NCBI GenBank assembly: GCA_029532415.1
Contig: JAQOTA010000050.1
Location: forward strand, 3,720,001 to 3,784,000
Length of the DNA stretch: 64,000 nt
Source: Marasmius tenuissimus
Lineage: Eukaryota; Basidiomycota; Agaricomycetes; Agaricales; Marasmiaceae
Direction: 5' to 3'
Below, in pieces: positions 11,501-22,269 of this stretch. A program made the translations under genes and the position numbers. The notes under the pieces are model-generated. The model was given only the letters and a program-made list of their open reading frames with translations. It was not told the origin of the DNA and made no database searches. The first letter of the stretch is position 1; each line of letters opens with the position of its first letter.

Positions 11501-12748
11501 CCGATCGAGGAAACGAAAGGACGGAAGACGGCTGACCAGCGCCCTCGATCGGTTCAACGATTAGCGAGTCGTCGTAAGTTTGTAGACGCGTTATGACTCA
11601 AAGCAGTCTGAGGGGGGGGGGGGAGAACCTTACCCGTCCGGCACTTTAGGCAACGTCCTGCTTGTGACTCCAAAAATTCAAGTCCATGCCAGCCTCTAGG
11701 AGCCTCTAGGCCCCCGGGAGTTCCTTCCACCGCCAAGGAACGAGTTAACAAAGGAACAATCACACACGCGACGCGACGCGACCAGAAAACTTGAAATCCA
11801 TCGGCGTTTAGCAGAGCAGCGCCGCGGAGGACATGACTACCATTATACATGTTTCAGAACGTCGATAGGACTCGGATAGCCAACAAAGGATACAACCAAC
11901 CCAACCCGCCGATCGAGGAAAACGGAGGACGGAAGACGGAAGACGAACGCTAAATGTTGAACCGATCGAGGGTAAGTAAGCACAGAAAAGAACACCGGAA
12001 TCTCGAGGTCGAGGTCGAGTTAGTTCTCGGAGCTCAAAAGACGGGCCCAAGTTGTAAACACGATTTGGCGTACAAAGGCCCGGAGTTGAGGGAGATCTAG
12101 AGAGGGAGAGAAAGTTCAGTACCTACCAGCGGACCTCGACGTGAGATTCCTGGCACAAATCTCTTCATGACTATGATATGAGTCCTCCGCTGATAGATGG
12201 TCCCTCGTCTCGCCACGAGTCAACGCAGGGTTCCATTTGTGCCTTTCGACTGCGGGGGGGTCCTGAAGGCCTGGCTCCTGACACCTGACACCTGACTCCT
12301 GGATCCTGTCATTTTTGCCCCCACTGTCAAACCGGCAAACCAGGGCTCTTCGGGAGTTCCTCTCACCGCCAAAAGCTCAAGGAACGAGTCAACACGACGC
12401 GACGTTTGAAAAAAAAAAAACAGACTTGAATCCACCGGCGTTCAGCGAGGGCAACGCCGAGACGCCTCCTAGTCTGAATCAGAGTCCACCCTGCAGGAAG
12501 GAAGAGAGACCTATCACCCAGCAGCGCAAGACTACCACGGAACGATCATCGTCATGTAGTACTGACTCGAGAAGGTTCTGGGGACGGGTCAAGTCAAGTG
12601 TTGCTAGTTGTTCGGTGGGGTTCTAGACGAAAAGGGAACAAATGGCACGTTTGAACGACCGAGGTGAAACCGAGCGAGAGTCGCGTCGGTGAAAGAACGT
12701 TTGAACCGTCGAACCCGCCGATCGAGGAAAACGGAAAGACGGAGGCTA
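11501..12748 (+). repeat. Dispersed 'ccgatcgagg' repeat, three copies
   Basis: Copies at 11501-11531, 11909-11945 and 12716-12748 share the core ccgatcgaggaaa followed by purine-rich cgga/gacgga stretches; the last two also share an upstream 'aacccg'. All are in the same orientation. Origin is unknown. Confidence 0.6.
11717..12465 (+). repeat. Diverged direct repeat, about 110 bp unit
   Basis: About 11717-11825 and 12350-12465 share in order: gggagttcct, ccgcca, aaggaacgagt, cgcgacg, cttgaa-tcca-cggcgtt and cagcgccg/caacgccg. They differ by small indels and an A run. Start and end are approximate. Confidence 0.55.
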
Positions 12749-13355
12749 CCTACAAATGCTGGTGTTGTAGTCCACCGAGTCGAGTATGAGGCCAGGCGTT
12801 GTCAGGGAAGGAGTCTCAAACCGGAGAATTCCAAGATGCAAATTCAAAGTGCAAGTAAAAAAAAACCAGTATAACCGTTTCGGTGAACCTAAGGTAAAAA
12901 CTATGAAGGAGGGGGTCTACTCTACCAATTGATGAGGGGAAGCCTTGAAGTAAGAAGTCGAAGGGGCTATGGTACCGATAAGTAACAACGAAAGAAGAAA
13001 GCAAGGAAGAAGTAGAAAGTACAAGATTGTCAATGATAGATAGCGATGTTGTTGATACAGTGGGACTGGTGGCGGAGGCTTTTTTTATACAAGTCGAAAG
13101 CGTTCGGTGTTCGTGAGGAGGCGTAAAAAGTCGATGAGTTCTATCGAGGGAGAGAGAGAGAACGAACGTCAGTTGCGGCGCAGCAGAATATACAGAACTT
13201 GGATCGACTCACTTGTACTTGGCAATGGATATCGATATCGGAATGAGAGCGAGCAAACAAAAAAAAAAAGTCAAGAGCGGGCTGATGAACCCAAAACAAA
13301 GTAATCAGTAACCACGTTCGATACTTTGGAAAGCAAAACAAACCCTCACCTCGAA

Positions 13356-13916
13356 TTAATTCACAACAGCAGACGGTCTCCCTCGATGAACCTGGTCATG
13401 CAACGACACAGACGGGGACAAGTACCTCGAACACGAGTCCGTAGCATTAGGTTGCGCGCTCTGCCCCCCAGTCTTCCTCAACGCCGCCGCCGACGCTCGC
13501 TTCGCCAACGCAACAGGCTGCATCTGGACCAAAAACTGTGGGATCGGAGGAACAGGCGGTGGCGGTTCCCTCCTCCGCGACGGTGACGGCGGCGGAGAGC
13601 GGTATCTCGATGAACTTCGTTGTCTCGACGAAGATGACGAAGATGAGAATGAAGATGAAGTAGAGAACGTCGACGAAGCTGGGGAGACTAAAGGTCTCGT
13701 CGGTGTCGTAGGTGTCGAGAACGTCCTCCTCGAACTCGAGCTCTTCAAATCGCCACAACTCTTCGCGTCTCTCAACGATCGGGCTCTCGGCGGTAACGGG
13801 AGACTAGGATACTTGGTATCTTCAACGGGGGTTTTGACGCGTGGAGGAGGGGATGCTGGTCGAGTGAATAAAGATGGCATCCTTTTTGCGTTTGGGTTGG
13901 GGGCGTCGGTTGTCAC
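13356..13916 (-). CDS. Hypothetical Ser/Pro/Arg-rich disordered protein
   Basis: 186-residue open frame, MTTDAPNPNAKRMPSLFTR at the start. Composition is strongly biased: a serine run (FSSSSSSSRQRSS), an SPPPSPSRRREPPPPVPPIP segment and many arginines, so most of it should be disordered. No domain, signal or membrane segment is visible. The last part may differ: GAG|gtacttg near 13435 is a possible donor, so residues after about 160 could be intron. I call it coding because the frame is long and open and the proline/arginine pattern resembles small basidiomycete proteins I have seen, but GC-rich low-complexity DNA also makes long chance frames. No function proposed. Confidence 0.5.
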   Translation of the reverse strand: MTTDAPNPNAKRMPSLFTRPASPPPRVKTPVEDTKYPSLPLPPRARSLRDAKSCGDLKSSSSRRTFSTPTTPTRPLVSPASSTFSTSSSFSSSSSSSRQRSSSRYRSPPPSPSRRREPPPPVPPIPQFLVQMQPVALAKRASAAALRKTGGQSAQPNATDSCSRYLSPSVSLHDQVHRGRPSAVVN

Positions 13917-16780
13917 TGGTCAGTTTTCCATTTTTCGTGGATTTATACTTTTCCAGTACAAGCACGCGTCAAAGATCGAGATCTACCGCGAATCGGGATT
14001 CGGAACCTTAGATTCCAAATGAGGAAATGTTCGTTTGCTTCCTTGACGACCCAGCCGTCCCGTGACCCGCCCTGACAATGACTCGGGAGTTGGACGTTGG
14101 AGTCTTACCCTCAACACATCCGTCATCGAGTACACCCTCGATTCGATACCCTCTTACCAGTGAACGATGAACGGTGCAGAAAGCTCAAATCAGAGGTTCC
14201 AGGCATTCCGGGACCGAAGCGCAGAAAAAAATAAAAAATAATACAAATTAAAAAGCTGCGCATCTTATCAAGAAGCCCGTGATTACCCCCCGTCAATTTA
14301 TGACTGACGTAGGAGAAGCCTGCTAGAAAACCCAGGTTTATCGGGCATTGCCACCCGCTTGAACACTTGTAACATTCGCCAGCGCAGCAGCCCTAGTGTA
14401 GTCTACACATCGCAAGTTAGTACAGACTAAGAGGACTACCTAGAGGCCACTAGAAGTAAGAATCTCCGCTACGTCTGATCAGTCGGTAGCGTTTCCTCCG
14501 TGGCTAGTGCATTTATCAAGGTTCCGAACGAAAAGGACTTTTTCATTTCACGGTTCACCTATGTACATCCTACTCATTACGAGAGAGATCGCAACTCAGC
14601 CAACTCCTTCCGACTCATCCGATGGATAGTCGAAGAACAATAAAGAAATTGAAGGATTCGCGTTCATTGTCCCGTCACTCTATTCTCCATTATCAGCGAG
14701 CGAGCGGCGTTTTTCCTCTATTGTAACGAGAACGTCGTGTTTTTGAAACTGCATCGTGTTGTCGGAGGGGAAAACAGTGACACGAGACCACGCGCACGAG
14801 CACGAGTTTGGAGTCATTCATTCGTTCCCTGCAAACGGTCCTTAGCGCTTTCATTTCCGTCTCTTTTTCCTAGTCATACCTACAGCATCCTGCGAGTGAC
14901 CCTGCCTAATTTGAGTAGTTGTGGTCGTTCTGGTCCAATCTCTCACTCCAGTGCATCATGTCGCGTGTGTGGCGAGGGCGGAACACGTCCAGACCCACGT
15001 CAATACGAGAAAATTTCGAGTGTCCATGTCAGACCAAAAAGGCCTCAAATCGTCGTGTGACTGCCCTACAGGAGCTCTACTCGACGTTTATGGACAACTC
15101 GAGCGGCCGGTGGCGGACAATTCCCCAAGTCAGACCCGGAACTTGAGGCGGGAGGAGCATACCGAATTATGAGAGTCTCCTCTCCACTCACATAGGCTTT
15201 TAGCGCGTTTGATCTCGAGCTTCGACAAAGCCCAAGTGCCCAGCATCCCAAGCCAGTTGTGCCATTTTGGTTCTAAGCCAACGGACTCCGAGCGGATAGG
15301 AAGCGACTGGCCGTTTGACACGGACGTCTGCGACCGCAGTCTTCTTCTGTGGTTCTGAGTTCTCTGGGTTGACATTCTCGGTCCGATCCCCCTTCCAAAG
15401 TTGGTTTGCTTCCCCCCTTGGCGCTTGTTGTGGATTCGTAGGTCGCGAAATGATGTGGATGCTGGAAAATTGAAGAGAAAGATAAACTTGAATAGCAGGA
15501 GTTGGATGGTGGAGCATGCGTCGCGTCGGACGTCAATTTCTTTCCGATGGACTTCGTAAAGATGTCCGAGTACACAGTAACTGGTTGGTAAGTAGGTTAT
15601 CAGAATGCAGAACCCAAAGAGAAGCCAAAATGAATGCTTACTCGTCCGTCAACTCGGATTATTATTTTTTCGCTCTCACACGATACACCTTCTTCAATTG
15701 AGGAAACGGTCATTGGTAATGCCCCAATGCTTCTCAGTCAGCTCGATGGCTAAACAATCATAAGAAATTTTACAACTTGCGCTTACGCGGATGTTGAGAC
15801 TCGGGCGCCGAGAACTTGAACGAGCGGGGTTGGTCTTGGGTTTCTGTTGAGTCGGAGGGCGAAGTGGAAGTGAACGGGGCCGACTCCTGTGAACGATTGG
15901 TAGTGTGTCCATGATTGTCACTTTGAAACGCGTATGAGCTGGTGCTGAGTTCGTATCTTCACAGGCTAAACTCAATTTGGAAGGATAAAGGGATGGATGG
16001 ATGGGATCAACGGTCATTGAGATCTCGAGGCCTCACAGTCCCCCGGTAAATTTCAGGAGGCAGTACTGTGATATTTTGGGTGATATTGGTGTGCTAATGT
16101 GTTGTGATAATGAGGAAATTAGGTACAGGCAGCACTGAAAAGAGCTGGGTGACGCACCGGATACTACGACCCACTACCGTCATCGCGTCTCTGAGCTCTC
16201 GTGATGATTGTTGGATGATTGTTGTGCCAGCTAGCATATCTGCATCATGCATAGATCCATGAGAGTCTGTAGATCTGCGGAGAGAACTCGTCACCGTCGC
16301 GGTTACCCGAATGGCCGTGATGGCCCATGGGAGTATGTGGGAGTGTGTGGGCGCGTCGGAGAGGTCGCGAGTCCCAACACGCTAGTGGCGGTTCGTTCCC
16401 ACGCACTGACCATCCGCATGTTCCAACAGGGGAGAATATCAAAGCAAACATGTTCAAGTGAGCGCCCTCGGGTGCCTTTGACCACGAATATGGTAAGGAG
16501 AGCTGAAAAGGCTGCTTCGGCGCCATACAACGTTCCCATCCCCGTGTTTCCCGACTCCCGTACTTCTCGTACGGGCCTTGGACACGGACTATCTCGAGAT
16601 TCGGCGTTGACTGAATATCCACGAGTGACTACCAAGCTAAACGTTAGACCGTTTGCGATATATTTACAAGTCCTTACATAGGCCAGTCCATCATTTCAAT
16701 CTCGGAGAAAGAGGAATTCCGGCGAGGTACCTCGGTCAATGACGTCGATAAGTTATCATGATCTCGGGGAGCACATTAAG
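13917..16780. other. Gene-poor region between tRNA genes
   Basis: About 2.9 kb. Short frames overlap on both strands and none shows a known domain. Two items stand out on the minus strand: a possible terminal exon at 14338-14402 preceded by a perfect TACTAAC branch site, and a 107-codon frame at 15694-16017 of unknown merit. Otherwise I see nothing I can name. Confidence 0.5.
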
Positions 16781-16872
16781 GTCACTTTGCCGGAGTGGTT
16801 AACGGGATCGCCTGCTACCTAGCATTTAGCGGTTGCTCTTTGAGCGCGTGTGTTCGAATCGCACAGGTGACG
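16781..16872 (+). tRNA. tRNA-Ser(GCT) with 10-nt intron
   Basis: Same cloverleaf as the copy at 11087-11179 on the opposite strand: acceptor GTCACTT/AGGTGAC, discriminator G, variable arm GCTC/GAGC, T-loop TTCGAAT, anticodon GCT. The intron at 37/38 is 10 nt (CCTAGCATTT) and is the only part that differs. An 11-T run at 16876-16886 is the Pol III terminator. The shared flanks (aag before, cga-tc after) suggest the two arose by duplication. Confidence 0.95.
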
Positions 16873-17661
16873 ATCTTTTTTTTTTTGCCCTGCTGGTGAT
16901 TTCCTCCTCACTCCCAAGGATGTGATCGGATGGGAAAAACCTCGGATGTCTGGGTACTATATGAAGGAACGGCAACTTGAAGGCTCGGATAGGGTCGCAT
17001 CAGGGCCACAAACGGGCTTAGATGGACATAACTTAGATTAGATTTCATTTCCGCCGCACAAACAAATCCCCATATGGTCAGGACAGTGCGAGGCCGGGAC
17101 TCGAATGAAACGCGTCTCGCAATGACAGCCTGCTCAATTGGGAGGCAGCACGATCTAAAGCCTAACTACTATTTGTTTTCGACGTGTCCTGGTACCTCCG
17201 TCCCGTATCCTGACGAAGTGGCGTTGCAGTGAAAGAAAGGAGGTTCAAACTCCACATGACCCCACGCAGTCGAACCTTACCTTGAGGTCCAGAATGGAGG
17301 AAGTTTTTGGTCTCTTTCCTCCCCCTGGGTAGTACCCCTTGTTTCTTTCCCCTGGGAATCGAGTTCTTGCGCCTTTGGTTCTGTCCCTTCAAAGACCCAT
17401 TTTGTAGGAAGCACACGGAACGAACTGTCCTACACACCCATCTATCTACCCGATAGGAGCCCCTCCACACATCCCCTGGGTCCCTGGTACCTTCTCCACA
17501 CTATCCACGCGTCACCACATTTCTGATAGATCCGGGGTCCACAGGAGATTCATAGATGTCCGTCTGTATTCAGGCTATATATAACCAAGCACATATTAAG
17601 CAGAACAGTAGTGCAAAACTCCAAATTACTGTGTTCTCATTTCTTCCTTCATCGGGCCCGT
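16873..17661. other. Intergenic, no gene seen
   Basis: About 790 bp after the tRNA. A minus-strand 102-codon frame (17162-17470) is rich in Arg/Lys and has no recognisable motif. A T-loop-like 'actcgaat' near 17098 does not fold into a tRNA. Confidence 0.55.
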
Positions 17662-19180
17662 TCAACCGGATTGATAGATAGCAGGCCCAGCGACGATATG
17701 GGGATTCAGCATCGACACATTCGCCACCGTAATGATGGGGTCCGAATCCGTTATGAGAACGAACCTATGAACATTTGTCAGTTGCAACCCGATTGTGCAC
17801 GCAAAGGGGGGGAGGACAACGTACGAAGTTCCGTTTATCAATGGAGCCGTATCGCCCCCAAAGATTCTCCCTGCAGGCTGTATCGTCGACCCCGAATTGC
17901 CAGAAATACTGGTCAAAGGTGTGTAGGTAACGTTGAGCTGCGAAATCCATGCGACGAACTACGGCAAACGGGTCAGTCACAGTGTAGAGCTGAGGACAAC
18001 TGAAAGCATCCCACTCACCTTGGGCTCCCCAGCAGTCGTATTGGTCCTGTACAACTGGTCGTATCCCGTAACCTTGCCAGGATCCTCCCAAGTCAACTCC
18101 ACCTCCTGGCCAGGAGAAGACAGTGCGGACACATTGCTCGAGATTCCTGAGGTCAGGTTTTGCTCATTCGGGGCAGGGTTATTCGTGATATTCAGTCCCG
18201 GGAAGTTCTGCCACTCAATCCTAGGATTCTCATCCGGACACGTCGTGATATAGTTCGCGAGAAGAGTCCAAGCCATGGATTGTGTGATTCCGGGGATAAA
18301 CCAGATCTATGAACATCGTTGGCAAGAGCATGGGGAAGTTTTTTTGTGAAAGGAAATGACGACGTACAGGCATCGGGAATAACCCCTCAAATTGCCTGAA
18401 GACCATTTGTTGTCTCGCTTCGACGGTGATGGATTGTACCAAAACGTTTGCTGCATCGCGGGAGTTGAGGTGCTCGATGAATCCGAGAACACCAGACTCG
18501 CCAAAGCGGGTGAGCTGTGCGAAGCTGGTCAATGCAATGGTGGGGAGACGAAGAGACCACCGCTCACCTTCTGGCAGAAATCAACGAAGCCGCGGACGTC
18601 TGTGAACGGATAGGAATAGTTGCAAGGCTTTGCGGCAGTCGCTTCATGAAAGATCAGCACGAAAGTTGGCAAAGGGGAAAGACTATTCAACTCACGTCCC
18701 AGAATATTGGACAGTGCGATAGCATGGCCAACTTCCTGATCAGCCATATACTCAATCAAGTACCTATCCTCCGCATCCAGCCCGGCATCTTCAAACTCTT
18801 GTTCGGAGAACTTTGCCAGCCCGAAGTGGAATAGGTCGAGTTCGATCCATTCTTGGTTCAAAGCGAGATTCTGAGGGGGGTATGGGCAAAAGTGACGATT
18901 GGAGGATTAGAATATTATGGCAATATAATGCGGTCAAATCAGGACTCACAAGCGACTGGAAATCGAAATCGCTCAGAGGCGCGTACACAGGTGGTGTCCC
19001 GTTTGTTCCAAGGCCACCTGGCGGCGTAAAGGGTTTCTGGGGTTGAGTCTGGGTAGGTGGAAAAGCAGTAGCCGCGGAAGAGGTAGCCAGAACAGTGGAC
19101 GTCGCGTCGTGATTGTGTGGCGCCGAGGATATGGTAGAGGCGAGCGCGAGTAGCGCGATAACCCTCGTGAAAGAAGACAT
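17662..19180 (-). CDS. Ferritin-like (Rds1 family) secreted or surface protein
   Basis: Related to stress-responsive Rds1 of fission yeast (ferritin-like domain, Ferritin_2). Six exons, 3' to 5': 17662-17958, 18019-18306, 18368-18514, 18568-18641, 18696-18870, 18950-19180, giving 403 residues with clean phases. Residues 1-20 are a signal peptide (MSSFTRVIALLALASTISSA), followed by a Thr/Pro-rich linker. The helical ferritin-like part spans about residues 75-220: NQEWIELDLFHFGLAKFSEQEF, EDRYLIEYMADQEVGHAIAL, then QMVFRQFEGLFPMP. The EYMADQE-GHA segment carries the carboxylate/His pattern of that fold. The C-terminal half is beta-rich with several N-glycosylation sequons. Metal binding and stress induction are inferences from the family. 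Confidence 0.9.
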
Positions 19181-20572
19181 GAGAAGTCTGCGGAAAAAGT
19201 TCAGATTTTAGACTCTCATATCCCGTTTTATTTATACTTCCTCATTGGTCCGGTGAGTTGAAAACGAGTGACGATGGATTGACACACTACGAGTCGATGA
19301 GGAGGAGGATCTCGGGAGGATGACCGTCAGGTCCATGTTGTCAACATCGATGTCAGTGAATACGCGTGTATGAGCGTTATGCCCGTTGTGCGTCAAAACA
19401 CTGCAAATACCTGTAGGATGTGATCCAGTGATCCAGTACAAACGAGGATGTGTATGTCAGTCAATACGCAATTGTGGCAGCTCGTGAGGAAAACTCACAG
19501 AAAATAAAGTCGATGCTGATGGGGACCAGCGATCGTCCGCCGACCCGGAGATCACCACAAATCGATTCCAATCATCGAAGCTGCAGTTGCACTGTGAGTA
19601 GGTAGAGCAGGTATGTCAGTTCGGCATCATGATATACTTCTTCCGCTCATCCATTTCAGAAACGAGGAACACACGATATGAAAACAGGAAAAGAATCTGA
19701 GAGCAAGAAGCGCCGGCCGTAAGGAGGACTTGGTGAGTCGGGTCTGACGCAAACTGTGACAACGCTCCAGCCGTGCAAGACAATGAACGCGAAAGTCACC
19801 GAAAAACGTGTATTCAATCGTTATTAATTGTTGTCGGCCACCCTCCACGCGCACGAGTTGGACGATGCGAAATGGATGAATTTATCGATGAGGCGAAGGG
19901 TCGCGGGTGCACTGCGATGCATCTTGAGGCACAAGGACCGTATTTTCACTCTATCCACTGTTCGCGAGTCTTGGAATATACATCCACAAGGTATCTTGCA
20001 TCGATGAATAAAGAGGCCAGTCGTAGTGGGGACGGGAAGCATTCCAACGCCGCAGAAGAGAGCAGCCAGGTACTCGAGGACTGGGTCAGTCGGGACTGTA
20101 GCCTATGGGACAAGGCGGACTTGTGCCACTCCACTCTAGAGGTCTGGGGAGAGCGAGAGTAAACGACGATGGTGGGGTTTAACCAACCTGAAGGAGCAAT
20201 CAGTGAAGGCGAGCGTTGTGGGCACAGGTGGGTGCCAACTTCCAAAAATCGCTTTTTAGTGACAGTGACAGTGACCGGATAGAATGGAATAGCCTGGAAT
20301 AGCTGTTTCAGAATGGGTTATTCCGGAGTCTAAAATTGTGCCAACCTCCATTCACACCCTTTACGCACAGCTACCTCCAACCTTTGTTCCAAAACTCAAA
20401 CATACGAAATACAGAAAAAACATAGATATACGACTGGTAGGTATACGATACACACAGTACATTATGCCCAATCGAAAGCAAAGCAAGTGAGTGCGACGAG
20501 AACGGTGGATGAAGCCAACGACAAAGAAACCAAGAAAACACAGAGACCTATAACCACGGCGCAAACTTGTGC
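19181..20572. other. Intergenic, no supportable gene
   Basis: About 1.4 kb. A plus-strand 129-codon frame at 19773-20162 has no recognisable domain and no conserved splice context. Short tandem steps occur near 20262-20310 (agtgac three times; ggaatagc twice). I see no RNA gene. Confidence 0.5.
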
Positions 20573-21848
20573 CTAAGACCCAATGCCCATTCTCTCCGCC
20601 AACGTCCGATCAACGCTGCTGCCGCCGTTATTGTGATTGCCATGACTGTGATGCCCGCGTCCTTCCCCACCTGCAGACCTTCTCGAACGATTTCGATCTC
20701 TATCCTTCTCCTTCTCCCTATCTCCTCGTTCCTTGTGGCCATGGCTTCGCACACTTTCCTTGTCCCAGTCCCTCTCTCTATTTCGGTCACGGTCTCTATC
20801 TTTATCTCGGGCTCTGTCACGGTCTTTATCTCGCTCTCCACCCCCACGTCTCCCACCACCACCTCCTCCTTTTCGCGGGTTCAATGGAGACCTCGACCTA
20901 TTGTCCTTTTCATCCCTGGCGGAGGAGTCAACATCCATATTGTTGTTATGACTGTTGCCGTGGTTGGGACGAGGCGACCTCGACCTAAGTCTCTGACCGG
21001 AACCGCTGTTTGTGTTCACAGTGAGATTCGCGCTCGCGTTCGTAATGGGACGTCTTGGAGATCCGGAAAGCCTGGGCTTCTTGTTGATATGCGCTCGGGG
21101 TCCTGTGGGAGGGAGACGGTTGTTCCTGTTCTGGTGATTCGCAGCGGCGGTTGTGGAAGATGAGGATGATTTGTGGTGGTTATGATGATTCTGAGTTGTC
21201 TGGTGATGTGTCGTGCTATAAACAGAGAACGCGTCGTATGACTTTTCGAGCTCGTTCCTGTGGCGTTGAGAGGAATACATGAGCATATGCCGTGAGCAGA
21301 GAGGAATCCAAGAAGTTGTGTACGTACGATAGATTTGATATCGTGTGGTGTGATTCTACGCGGCAAACCAGTCAGCCCGACACAGACATGAGCAAGTAGA
21401 GCAGCAGACCTTTGAGAGCGCCCTCCAATCGGCCTACAAGCCTCCTCAGGCTTTGTACCTCCTCCTTCAACATCCCCGTCTCCCCTTCCTTCAAAACATC
21501 GTACAATTGGTCGTTCTCCTCTTGCAACAACTTTACTCGTTGGGTAAGCGCAGCAACGGTCGATCCTCCTCCACCCTGGTGAGAAGGAAGATTTTGGCTA
21601 TTGATATGAGGCAGTAGAAGCGCAGTCAGAGCAGGCGGTAGTGTTACAGGGTCAGAGGTTGAAGGTGCCGCAGAAGACGTGGGGAGGTAGGCACGTAGAC
21701 GAGTTAATTGGTCCTGATTAGTAGTGATCAGTCAGTTACGGGTTTAGAACACGTTGGGAGTGGGACGCACACCGAGCTCAGCGATCTGTTTGTCCCGGTC
21801 GCGCAACAGGGTTTCGAGCTCGAGTTCTCTTGTCGAAGGGAGGTCCAT
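20573..21848 (-). CDS. Coiled-coil protein with charged RD/RE-repeat tail
   Basis: Four exons (20573-21257, 21328-21355, 21410-21713, 21771-21848), 364 residues, phases consistent. Residues 1-150 are mostly coiled coil: RELELETLLRDRDKQIAEL, then RVKLLQEENDQLYDVLKEGE and LKEEVQSLRRLVGRLEGAL. The tail is low-complexity: His/Asn/Ser-rich, then alternating Arg/Asp/Lys (DKDRDRDRNRERDWDKE), typical of nuclear RNA-processing proteins. The short third exon (28 nt) encodes ESHHTISNLS and keeps the heptad going. The coiled-coil layout recalls WTAP/Mum2-type regulators of mRNA methylation, but I cannot confirm that from sequence alone. Nuclear, RNA-linked role is inference. Confidence 0.75.
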
Positions 21849-22269
21849 TTTTCAGGCTTTGTGTTGCTTTGTTGCCTCCTGTTGACTAGTTTACGTAGCC
21901 AACAAAGTCGGTCAGAAAAAGGAACGTTTGTCTGCTACAGTGGACTTTCGTCGCGATTCAGGACTTTGAGCAGTGAGCACAAGTAGGGGCGGAAGGCGGA
22001 AACGAGACCGTGACGGGCGGAGGGCTGTGATGACGTAAGGCTGTGAGCTCACCACAAGAAAGCGCTCAAGAGGCGCTCTGCTTAGTATCCCACGCCCCAT
22101 TTTGTCGGTTGGAGCAAGTACTAGAGTACTGCGCATCTGGTCGATAAGTTCAAGGTGCATGATACATGGTTTGTATACAATAGGAGTTCTACATGTAAAA
22201 GAGTCAGAGAGACGAGTCGGGCGTCTCAGACCCAGGCTACACTTCAGATTCGTGCACAAGTTGCTTGGA
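21849..22269. other. Intergenic between coiled-coil gene and copy D
   Basis: About 420 bp holding the promoter of the coiled-coil gene and the 3' flank of copy D, both on the minus strand. The 146-codon minus frame here runs into copy D's last exon in another frame and is not a gene. Confidence 0.55.

Larger units (their letters stand above)
11180..13355. other. Gene-poor region with diverged short repeats
   Basis: About 2.2 kb without a supportable gene; open frames are short, overlap on both strands and have shadow-like composition. Several short sequences recur: the 'ccgatcgagg' module at 11501, 11909 and 12716, and a longer unit (about 11717-11825 and 12350-12465). A run of G at about 11611-11620 and several A runs occur. 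I see no transposase or reverse transcriptase. Confidence 0.6.

Noticed and set aside
15130..15575. Three overlapping minus-strand frames of 80-105 codons
   Set aside because: All three reading frames are open at once, no motif; typical of GC-balanced non-coding DNA.
17085..17175. tRNA-like T-loop 'actcgaat' on the minus strand
   Set aside because: Neither the T-stem nor an acceptor stem can be paired.
19773..20162. 129-codon plus-strand frame
   Set aside because: No domain, no homolog recognised, no promoter or splice support.
20567..21163. 198-codon plus-strand frame rich in Ser/Pro
   Set aside because: It is the antisense of the RD/RE repeat tail of the minus-strand coiled-coil gene.
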